The notes beneath the pieces are model-generated. The model was not told the origin of the DNA. It ran no database searches and saw only the letters and a list, made by a program, of their open reading frames with translations. A DNA stretch of 64,000 nt from Flagellimonas onchidii (lineage in GTDB: Bacteria > Bacteroidota > Bacteroidia > Flavobacteriales > Flavobacteriaceae): positions 62,001 to 126,000 of the forward strand of contig NZ_SRXX01000005.1 in NCBI RefSeq assembly GCF_004804315.1. Reading direction: 5' to 3'. The position numbers were made by a program, and so were the translations under genes. Every line of letters begins with the position of its first letter. The stretch's first letter is position 1. Positions 16,680 to 23,983 of the stretch are shown here, piece by piece.

Positions 16680-17925
16680 GTAAAATCCAGCAGTAGTATA
16701 CCGAAAAGAAAGAAAGGAACACCATCCCTAGGTAGGTTAGCCATTGCAACCCTTTTTTAGGTCTATGTTCAACAGGCATATCGTTTCCCATTACGGTTTT
16801 CAGGTTCATCCATCCTATCAAGGGGGCCATAACAAAAGAAACAAACGTTGCAAGTGCTACCAAATCACCCATATTCGCACCGAAAACAACAATAACTATC
16901 CAATTTACAACAGCCATAAAGACCACAGCTGCGGGAAATGAATGTCTACTTATCAAGGACTTCATATTTGGAAAGAGCTTTTGGAGTACATCCAGACTTA
17001 CCCTTGATACCGCATCATGGGCGGTCATGCAGGTGCTGAACATGGTTGCAAAAGCGGCCACAGCGATTAAAATATAGGCCCAATTACCAATATGGGAAGT
17101 AAAAAGGTTCACAACCTGATCTGCAAATACCACAGCACTTCCGCTAAGCTCTGTTCCCGTACCATAAAGGGTCATCCATCCAATGATCAAAAAGAAAATG
17201 GCGAGAAGTGCCGTTAAAAAATAACCTAGACCAAACTCTTGAAGTGCTTCTTTTAATGAGGGCCTTTCCTTCATCGTTTTCATATTTTCCATACTCCATA
17301 GACTAACCCAGCCCGATGCTTCCACTGCTGTGGGCATCCAGCCCATAAGACTAATTAAAAAAAGGACACCTATTTCATTGAATATTTCTGGTCTTTGGTA
17401 TGATTCTGCACCGGATACGCCACCTTTGTTGATGACCATTGCCGTTGTGATGAGCAATGCCACAAACAGGATAGAGATGATGGCTTTCAACGAATTTTCA
17501 AGAAATCGATATTTGCCTATGATTAGTAAAGTTCCGATAAATACAAACAAGCAAAGGGCAACAGTACCTATACCAACACCGGAAATATGGAACAAGTTCA
17601 TGAAGAGACCTGCAGTTACCACATAGAGCGCTGCCAGTATGGTGAATGTGGAAATTACCGTTACAAAGGCATAGATCCACAGATATTTTTTTCCCAGTTC
17701 AAGATAGCCCTGTATCAAGCTTTTCCCGGTTACGGTGGTATATCGTATCCCGAATTCAAAAAAAGGATATTTTAGAATATTGGCCAATAAAATGGGAATC
17801 ACCATGATCCAACCGTATTGGGCACCTGCCTTTGTTGAAAGCACCAAATGGGAAGTTCCTATGGCCATGCTGGCAAACAATAAGCCTGGGCCAAGGTTTT
17901 TTAGAAGAATCTTAAGTTTTGACAT
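16672..17925 (-). CDS. Divergent Nramp-family transporter
   Basis: A 417-residue integral membrane protein with about 11 hydrophobic helices and the Nramp opening LGPGLLFASMAIG...STKAGAQYGW. Canonical Nramp metal transporters carry DPGN in helix 1 and MPH in helix 6. Here helix 1 reads AIGTSH in that place, and helix 6 reads GWMPTAVEASGWVS, keeping Met-Pro but losing the His. It belongs to a divergent clade whose substrate is uncertain, and Mn/Fe transport should not be assumed. The ATG at 17925 starts just before the conserved domain; the longer frame adds 37 unrelated residues. Its 3' end overlaps the OmpA gene by 8 bp, and it is divergent from the hydrolase gene. Confidence 0.83.
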   Translation of the reverse strand: MSKLKILLKNLGPGLLFASMAIGTSHLVLSTKAGAQYGWIMVIPILLANILKYPFFEFGIRYTTVTGKSLIQGYLELGKKYLWIYAFVTVISTFTILAALYVVTAGLFMNLFHISGVGIGTVALCLFVFIGTLLIIGKYRFLENSLKAIISILFVALLITTAMVINKGGVSGAESYQRPEIFNEIGVLFLISLMGWMPTAVEASGWVSLWSMENMKTMKERPSLKEALQEFGLGYFLTALLAIFFLIIGWMTLYGTGTELSGSAVVFADQVVNLFTSHIGNWAYILIAVAAFATMFSTCMTAHDAVSRVSLDVLQKLFPNMKSLISRHSFPAAVVFMAVVNWIVIVVFGANMGDLVALATFVSFVMAPLIGWMNLKTVMGNDMPVEHRPKKGLQWLTYLGMVFLSFFSVYYCWILLS

Positions 17926-18010
17926 GAAAGCTAAAGTACATCTGACTAAAATAGTATATTTATGTAACTCCGTAAAAATCATATTGACCACCGTCAAATA
18001 ATAACATTTC

Positions 18011-19018
18011 ATGAAACTACTTCTCAAGATTCTCAAAGGTTTTTTATTGCTTGTTGCCCTGCTAGTGGTTGTCTATTTGCTAGGTCCGAAGGTGAATAAA
18101 CCAAATATGGACAAAACGCTTCCAGAAGTACCTTCAAATTTGGTGGAACTAGAAAAATGGATAGATGAAAAAGAAGATGGAATAACCAATATAAAACCTG
18201 AAAATGAGGCAAGAATAGTTTGGTTTGACAGCATTCCATCCAAAACAGATTACAGCATTGTATATATTCACGGATGGTCGGCCAGCGGCAAAGAAGGAGA
18301 CCCAATCCATTTGGAGACCGCAAAACGATATGGTTGCAACCTCTATTTGCCTCGTTTGGCCGGACATGGATTGAATGAAAAGGAAGGGATGCTGCAACTG
18401 ACCGCTGACGATGTAATAGATTCTGCAAAAGAGGCTATTGCGGTCGCAAAGCGGATTGGCAAGAAAGTCATTATTATGGCTACATCCACTGGGGGGACAT
18501 TGGCTTTGCATTTAGCTGGTGGAGATGCCGACATAGCCGGAATATTACTCTATTCGCCAAACATTGAAATTTATGACCAAAGTGCAAAACTGTTATCGAG
18601 GCCATGGGGTATACAGTTGGCAAAAGCAGTAAAGAAGAGTGATTATTACGAGTTTGAAGCCACGGAGGAAAAGAAAAAATACTGGACAACAAAATATCGA
18701 ATGGAAGCATTGACACAACTTCAAGCATTAGTGGATAATACCATGAATACTGAAACTTTTGAAAAAGTGACCCAACCAACGTTCATGGGTTATTTTTATA
18801 AAAACGATTCCATACAGGATAAAGTAGTTTCAGTACCAGCGATGTTGAAAATGTATGACCAATTGGGAACACCACCTGCAATGAAACGCAAAGTGGCGTT
18901 TGCAGAAGTTGGAGACCATGTAATTGCCTCATACATTACCTCAAAAAAATTGGACGCTGTTAAAAGGGAAACCAACAAATTTTTGGAACAAGTATTGGGG
19001 TTGTCTCCAATAAAATAG
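18011..19018 (+). CDS. Membrane-anchored alpha/beta hydrolase
   Basis: A 335-residue protein with an uncleaved N-terminal membrane helix (about 1-24), then an alpha/beta-hydrolase fold. The oxyanion strand YIHGWSASGKE, a PRLAGHG segment and the nucleophile motif ATSTGG resemble carboxylesterases and lysophospholipases. The catalytic His is likely in VGDHVIASY near the C-terminus. The substrate is unknown. The catalytic domain probably faces the periplasm, judging from the short N-terminal anchor. It is transcribed alone, divergently from the Nramp-like gene. Confidence 0.8.
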   Translation: MKLLLKILKGFLLLVALLVVVYLLGPKVNKPNMDKTLPEVPSNLVELEKWIDEKEDGITNIKPENEARIVWFDSIPSKTDYSIVYIHGWSASGKEGDPIHLETAKRYGCNLYLPRLAGHGLNEKEGMLQLTADDVIDSAKEAIAVAKRIGKKVIIMATSTGGTLALHLAGGDADIAGILLYSPNIEIYDQSAKLLSRPWGIQLAKAVKKSDYYEFEATEEKKKYWTTKYRMEALTQLQALVDNTMNTETFEKVTQPTFMGYFYKNDSIQDKVVSVPAMLKMYDQLGTPPAMKRKVAFAEVGDHVIASYITSKKLDAVKRETNKFLEQVLGLSPIK

Positions 19019-19042
19019 GAGGGTCTAAAAAAGGTAAAAACT

Positions 19043-19124
19043 CGTCATTCTGAATTAATTTCAGAATCTCAACAATTTGACAACCAATGTTTATGGGAAA
19101 CTTAAACAAGTTCAGTTTGACGAA
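19043..19124. repeat. REP-like imperfect inverted repeat
   Basis: CGTCATTCTGAATTAATTT at 19043-19061 and the reverse complement of AACAAGTTCAGTTTGACG at 19106-19123 form an imperfect inverted pair between convergent genes. The form resembles REP-type intergenic repeats seen in Flavobacteriaceae; whether it recurs elsewhere in this genome cannot be seen. Confidence 0.5.
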
Positions 19125-19233
19125 CCATATTTCTAGATACCCTCCTCCCTATCTGTTACTTTTTAATAGTGTTAATTATGGGCCTATGATGAAGCCACCG
19201 TCTTCAGCCAAATTACAGATGCTTGTTCCTATT

Positions 19234-19968
19234 TTAATTATCTAAGTCTTGCTCAATCTGTTCCAGCACGTAAACGTCTGCCGTACCTGAAATGGAAAGG
19301 TCGTTCCCAGAGTCGTTGTTGTTACCATCTACGTTAAGACTGTAAGAAAAGGTAAGATGGTTGGTTTCTGCATCAAAAGTGATATCCGTGATTTCGAAGC
19401 CGGAGACCCCTTCGCTATCTGTGTAAAAGGTGTCATCCATTATAAAATACTTGTTGTCGTCCCCTATTACAGCATATTGTCTAATAGATAGCTGTACATC
19501 AACTACTTCTTCGTTATTCTCACCTAGATTGTCAATGCTGAAATTGCTAAAATCAAGCCTGCTATATTGATAGCTATCGTCAGGGGAGCTAAAAAAACGT
19601 CTAATCTGAAATTCGTAATTGGTAATGTCAACGTTTTCCGTAACCTTTAGTATGTTGGAGACATTTAATTCGTTGCCTTCCACTGGAGTAAACTTAAATG
19701 CGGTAGAATTCCTAAACTCCACGCCATCGGGTCGTGTACCTTCCAGTACCATGGTAAGGTGGCCGTATTTAGTAAGCTCGTCAAAGCCCACTCCGTTTGT
19801 ACCATCGGCACCGTCAGCGCCTTGGCCTCCCTGTTCTCCCTGTGGGCCTCGTTGACCTGTAGGGCCTTGGGGGCCAATTTCACCATTTATGCCATCTTTT
19901 CCTGAGCAAGAAGTCAATGCTAGGGCAATGGCCAAACTAAAAACATAAAGTAAGTTAAACTGTTTCAT
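19234..19968 (-). CDS. Collagen-like repeat lipoprotein
   Basis: A 244-residue lipoprotein with a signal ending in LTSC (Cys21). It is followed by 13 consecutive Gly-X-Y triplets (about 23-61: GKD GIN GEI GPQ GPT ...), a collagen-like triple-helix segment. The remaining 180 residues are a predominantly beta domain with no family I recognise (YGHLTMVLEGTRPDG, ITDITFDAETNHLTFSYSL). Such proteins are usually surface-exposed trimers. It is a monocistronic gene in a region without obvious partners. Confidence 0.83.
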   Translation of the reverse strand: MKQFNLLYVFSLAIALALTSCSGKDGINGEIGPQGPTGQRGPQGEQGGQGADGADGTNGVGFDELTKYGHLTMVLEGTRPDGVEFRNSTAFKFTPVEGNELNVSNILKVTENVDITNYEFQIRRFFSSPDDSYQYSRLDFSNFSIDNLGENNEEVVDVQLSIRQYAVIGDDNKYFIMDDTFYTDSEGVSGFEITDITFDAETNHLTFSYSLNVDGNNNDSGNDLSISGTADVYVLEQIEQDLDN

Positions 19969-20198
19969 AATATTTTCTAGGTTTAATTCATATGAATAAG
20001 CGAAGCTATAGAAAGGTTATGTGGGATTGGGCTATGATTTGATGGATGCCCCTTTTGAACCAATGGATACTCTTTTTAAATTGACGGAGCGATAAGATGA
20101 GGTTGGTTATAGGGTAAAGAAAGGAATTCAGAAAAGAGGTGCGTAGCTTTTACTCAATGAAGGGCTCTTTTATATTTTCTTGATAAAATGTTTGTAAA

Positions 20199-20210
20199 GC
20201 TCACGTGAGC
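20199..20210. promoter_or_regulatory. Perfect palindrome GCTCACGTGAGC
   Basis: A 12-bp perfect palindrome upstream of the broken PSCyt gene. It could be a dimeric regulator site or the stem of a terminator, since it is followed by ATTTTAAA. Confidence 0.4.
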
Positions 20211-20221
20211 ATTTTAAATAA

Positions 20222-20237
20222 CGGGGAAAACTCCCCG
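20222..20237. other. GC-rich hairpin CGGGG-N6-CCCCG
   Basis: A 5-bp G:C-only inverted repeat with a 6-nt loop in AT-rich DNA, 20 bp before the first possible start codon of the broken gene. It may be a leader hairpin or a remnant of upstream DNA. Confidence 0.35.
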
Positions 20238-20256
20238 ATCAAAAGAATTTTATAAC

Positions 20257-21232
20257 TTGACTGATGTGTTCACGTTTAAGGAAAGCATAGGAATATACCG
20301 AAGGGGAGGTGCATTGTTTGCTATTTGTGCCATGCTATTTTCTTGTGGAAATTCTGAATCAGCGTACGAACCACTTCCAAAAACAGTTGACTTTAATTTT
20401 CATATACGGCCCATACTTGTCCAGAACTGTTATTTGTGCCATGGTCCCGACCCCAGCAGTAGAAAAGCGGATTTACGTTTGGATACTTTTGAAGGAGCTA
20501 CGGCTGCGTTAAAAGATGGTGGCTATGCGGTTGTTCCGGGTAAACCGGACAAAAGTCATCTGATGCACCGCATAAACCATGAGCACGATGATAAGATTAT
20601 GCCCCACTAGAAACCAATAGTAAGCTTACCCAAAGGGAAAAAGATCTCTTGGCAAAATGGATAAAACAAGGAGCACAGTGGAAACCGCATTGGTCATTCA
20701 TCAAACCCGTCCAGTCAGAAGAAAACAAGGGGGCTGATATCGACTTTTTTGTTGATGCGCAACTAGAACAAAAAGGACTTGAAAGAGCACCGGAAGCTGA
20801 CAAGAACACTCTTGTCAGAAGAGTAGCATATCTGTTGACAGGGCTTCCGCCTTCTTCAGAAGAGGTGGACGGTTATATTTCGGATACCTCCAAAAATACT
20901 TACGAAAAAATGGTGGACAGATACCTAAACTCCAAGGCCTTTGGCGAAAGATGGGCAAGGCATTGGATGGATTTGGTTAGATATGCCGAAACCAAAGGAC
21001 ATGAGTTCGATTATCCCATTACAGAAGCTTGGAAGTATCGCGATTACCTTATAAGGACATTCAATAATGATATTCCCTATGATCAATTGTTAAAAGAGCA
21101 TTTAGCTGGAGATCTTTTGCCGGAAAAACGATATGATTTGAAAAGTGGAATTTTTGAATCACAAATCGCAACCTCATTTTATGCCATGGGCGAAGGTACC
21201 CATAGTCCCGTGGATGTAAAACAAGATGAGGC
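20257..21232 (+). pseudogene. Broken PSCyt1/PSCyt2 (DUF1549) cytochrome-like gene: frameshifted and 3'-truncated
   Basis: Intact relatives are exported proteins of about 700-1000 residues with a c-type haem motif (PSCyt1), DUF1549 and DUF1553. Here the first part has a lipobox-like LFSC, then NFHIRPILVQNCYLCHGPD (CxxCH haem site) and ends KIMPH-stop at 20610. In the +2 frame the protein resumes as PLETNSKLTQREKDLLAKW. One missing C in the run at 20602-20605 restores MPPLETNS, the usual family sequence. DUF1549 then continues (RHWMDLVRYAETKGHEFDYP, GEGTHSPVD) to DEA near 21232, where homology stops. The rest of DUF1549 and all of DUF1553 are missing. The start codon is unclear: TTG at 20257 is the only in-frame candidate giving a full signal peptide. 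Confidence 0.85.
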
Positions 21233-21581
21233 CAATCATAAGTGGAACGTTCAAATCGGAGATTATGTTTACAGTTTCACTTGCTTTTTGTAAAGGTTTG
21301 TCAATGGGTTTTTCGCAGAAAATTGCTTTGCCAGCTTTAACTGCAAAATCAGAATGGGTATCACTTGAAGAACTTATGAGGACAGCATCAATTTCAGGAT
21401 TGTCAATGATAATGTCAATGTTTCCCGAAACATTTTTGACTCCATGATCTAAAGCGAATTTTTGACCCTCAGTACTGGGGTTTACTGCAGCTATAAGTTC
21501 TACCCCTTCAATTTTTGTGGAAAGATTTTCAAGGTGGATTTTTCCCATTCTTCCCACCCCGATTATTCCAATTTTAATCAT
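21233..21581 (-). pseudogene. Truncated Gfo/Idh/MocA oxidoreductase (inositol 2-dehydrogenase-like), N-terminal fragment
   Basis: On the minus strand the ATG at 21581 begins MIKIGIIGVGRMGKIHLENL, a Rossmann nucleotide-binding start of the Gfo/Idh/MocA family. It continues with the conserved SSSSDTHSDF, AIFCEKPIDKP and NVPLMIG. In intact enzymes this last motif is followed by FNRRFDPNF and another 220 residues. Here it runs directly into the antisense of the DUF1549 gene (LILFYIHG...). Only about 116 of some 335 residues remain, without the substrate domain, so it cannot be a working dehydrogenase. Confidence 0.85.
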
Positions 21582-22005
21582 TTGGTATGGTTTATATAAA
21601 TATAAGTTTCGTAGGTTATTATTGCAACTGTTTTTTGTTGTAGAAGTGACATCTGTATACCAAAAAACTATCCAGTTTAGATCAATCATTTGATTTAATG
21701 ATCAGTATATCGGTCTTGCACAATTTTTAGGTGAAAAAACAACAAGTTGAACAGTCAATTATTGAAGGTTGAGGTATGCTAAATTCTTAGCAAAAAAAAT
21801 ACTTAAATAGGTGAATTTTTGTTTAAATAATTCTATAGGAAAATACATACAATTATGTTAATTTTCATAAATTAGAGCTTAATCGAATAGTTTTTGCAAA
21901 AAAAATACAACATTGTGCTAAAAAATTGTAAAGTTTGTATTGGTAATTTTTTATTACTTGGGAGCATGGATTTTTTGTTTTGCAAAAATTCCGTAGATCA
22001 ACCTT
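21582..22005. other. AT-rich intergenic region upstream of the sigma factor gene
   Basis: A 424-bp stretch, very A/T-rich, without a convincing ORF, RNA gene or terminator. It must contain the promoters of the divergent oxidoreductase remnant and the ECF sigma gene, but no clear TTG-N19-TAnnTTTG pair was found. An imperfect inverted repeat (TTTTTGTTTTGCAAAAA) lies near 21972. Confidence 0.6.
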
Positions 22006-22596
22006 ATGGCTAAACTTATTAAAACCTCTATCCTTCACACCGATGAAGCACTATTAGGTCGTTTGCAAATGAACGATGAGAGTGCTCTTGCGGAACTCTA
22101 TGACCGATATTGGGATTCCGCTTATTTGGCTGCGTATAATGTGCTTAGAGATAAAAAGCTATGTGAGGATGTAGTGCAGGAGGTTTTTATGGATATTTGG
22201 AATCGACGGAAAAAAATTAAAGTAAAGTCTACATTCAAAACCTACTTTTTTTCGTGTGTGCGTTATCAGGTTTTTGCGCAAATACGAAAAAAGGAAAAAA
22301 CCGTTAGAACCGAACTTTTTGAAGGCCTGGATCATAGAATACATCACAACTGCCCTGAATCCGAATACTTGTACCAAGAACTTGTAGAGAAAATAAATAG
22401 GACAGTTGCACACTTACCAAAAAAATGTCGAGAAGTTTACATTCTAAGTAGAAATGAGCACTTAAGCCATGCCGAGATTTCCGTACGACTACATATTTCT
22501 ACTAAAACGGTTGAAAACCACATGACGAAGGCGTTAAAAATTCTACGAAACTCTGTTGGTAGCCTACTTTTGGCCATAATTTTGATGGTATCTTAA
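22006..22596 (+). CDS. FecI-type ECF RNA polymerase sigma-70 factor
   Basis: A 196-residue ECF sigma factor. Region 2 (about 25-90) shows ALAELYDRYWDSAYLAAY and the core-binding CEDVVQEVFMDIW. Region 4 (about 130-185) shows LPKKCREVYILSRNEHLSHAEIS and the recognition helix STKTVENHMTKAL. In Bacteroidota, such factors are held inactive by the FecR-family anti-sigma encoded next and released when a TonB-dependent transducer with an STN domain binds its ligand. All those partners follow here. A hydrophobic C-terminal tail (SLLLAIILMVS) is common in this family. Confidence 0.95.
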   Translation: MAKLIKTSILHTDEALLGRLQMNDESALAELYDRYWDSAYLAAYNVLRDKKLCEDVVQEVFMDIWNRRKKIKVKSTFKTYFFSCVRYQVFAQIRKKEKTVRTELFEGLDHRIHHNCPESEYLYQELVEKINRTVAHLPKKCREVYILSRNEHLSHAEISVRLHISTKTVENHMTKALKILRNSVGSLLLAIILMVS

Positions 22597-22736
22597 ATTA
22601 TTGACTGTCAAATAATTAACCTAATTTTATTGTAATTCCTTAAAAAAGGAGTTAAAAAAATCGACCCTTGACTAGGGGGTGCCCTTAATTATTGACACTA
22701 TAATACAAAGGCCATGTTTTGGCTATTAAAATCAAT

Positions 22737-23885
22737 ATGGATAAAAATAACTTTTTGCGCCTGTTGGAAAAACATCATAAAGGAATCACCAATAAGGAAG
22801 AAGAAGGATTTCTCGTAAACTATTTTAACAGTTTTCAAGAAGACGGATTTGAGGATTGGCCTAAGGAATTGGGCAACCCTCAAGAGTTGAAAGAAAAGAT
22901 GTTGGGTAGATTAACGGATGACATCGATAAAAAATCCCGTCGCGATAATAAGGTAAGACGTATTGTGCCTCTGTTTATTAGGTATGCGGCAAGCATTGCA
23001 ATTATTGCTGGGGTTCTTTTTGTTTTCTTAAATGATAAAGATGCGATTCCAATGTTGGAAACAAATCAAGATGTTTCGAATTCGATTGTTTTGATACAAG
23101 AAGATGGAAATGTTGATGTGATTTCCGAAAATGACGAAAAGAAGATTACGGATTCCAAAGGTAACGTGATAGGTTTTCAAAAGGGCGGCACAATTGCATA
23201 TGAACAAAACCCGACTCAGTCGAAAGAGTTGGTTTATAATGAATTGACAGTTCCTTTAGGTAAAAAGTTTGATTTGGTATTATCAGATGGCACACAAGTA
23301 AAGGTTAATGCAGGAAGTACCATTAAATATCCAATTCAGTTTATTGAAGGCCTTTCCAGAGAGGTCGAAGTGTGGGGTGAAGCCTATTTTGATGTTACCA
23401 GAGATGAAAATCACCCTTTTCTTGTAAACGCGAATAATATTCAGGTAAAAGTTCTCGGAACCAAGTTCAATGTGTCTTCCTACCCTGAAGATGACGATAT
23501 CAATACGGTGTTGGTGGAAGGGTCAGTGCAATTATTTGATTCAAAAAATGGTAACACACAAGAGTCGTCATATATCATAACACCAAATCAGAAAGCTTCA
23601 TGGAACAGGGAATTAGGTAGAATGACTATAGAAGAGGTGGACACCAATATTTATACCTCGTGGATAAATGGTAGGATGGTTTTTAAGAACACTCCGTTTA
23701 AAAATATTAGGAAAAAACTGGAAAGACGCTATAACGTAACCATTGTGAACAATAATGCATCATTGGATGAAAGATTTTATAATGCTTCTTTTGATATAGA
23801 GACGATCGAGCAAGTAATGGAAGCATTTAAAGAGAACTACGCAATAGATTATACCATAACCAACAGTCAAATAATTATTAACTAA
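22737..23885 (+). CDS. FecR-family anti-sigma factor
   Basis: A 382-residue inner-membrane protein with a cytoplasmic sigma-binding region (1-75), one membrane helix near 78-97 (RYAASIAIIAGVLFVFL), a periplasmic FecR domain (about 165-260, with LPLGKKFDLVLSDGT and SREVEVWGEAYFDV) and a DUF4974 C-terminal domain that contacts the transducer's STN domain. The ATG at 22737 is preferred; the TTG at 22719 would add six residues. The 140-bp gap after the sigma gene contains a GACCCTTGACTAGGGGGTG segment that may be a sigma-dependent promoter. Confidence 0.94.
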   Translation: MDKNNFLRLLEKHHKGITNKEEEGFLVNYFNSFQEDGFEDWPKELGNPQELKEKMLGRLTDDIDKKSRRDNKVRRIVPLFIRYAASIAIIAGVLFVFLNDKDAIPMLETNQDVSNSIVLIQEDGNVDVISENDEKKITDSKGNVIGFQKGGTIAYEQNPTQSKELVYNELTVPLGKKFDLVLSDGTQVKVNAGSTIKYPIQFIEGLSREVEVWGEAYFDVTRDENHPFLVNANNIQVKVLGTKFNVSSYPEDDDINTVLVEGSVQLFDSKNGNTQESSYIITPNQKASWNRELGRMTIEEVDTNIYTSWINGRMVFKNTPFKNIRKKLERRYNVTIVNNNASLDERFYNASFDIETIEQVMEAFKENYAIDYTITNSQIIIN

Positions 23886-23934
23886 ACGCTAACTTAAATA
23901 TGACCAACAACTAACGACCCAATAAATCACAAAA

Positions 23935-23962
23935 ATCGGAGGATGGGCCAACATCCCCCGAT
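23935..23962 (+). other. Intercistronic hairpin between fecR and susC
   Basis: ATCGGAGGATG and CATCCCCCGAT form an 11-bp stem with one mismatch and a 6-nt loop. No T tract follows, so it is more likely an RNA-processing or stability element, or a partial attenuator, than a full terminator. Confidence 0.55.
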
Positions 23963-23983
23963 AGCTAATCGTGATTCTAACTA

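Noticed and set aside
21174-21293. Overlapping open frames on both strands across 21174-21293 as real C-termini
   Set aside because: Each is a chance extension past the deletion junction; family homology on both strands stops at about 21232.
22690-22705. A sigma-70-like promoter (TTGACA and TATAAT) before fecR
   Set aside because: The two hexamers are only one base apart, so they cannot form a -35/-10 pair, and Bacteroidota use a different consensus.
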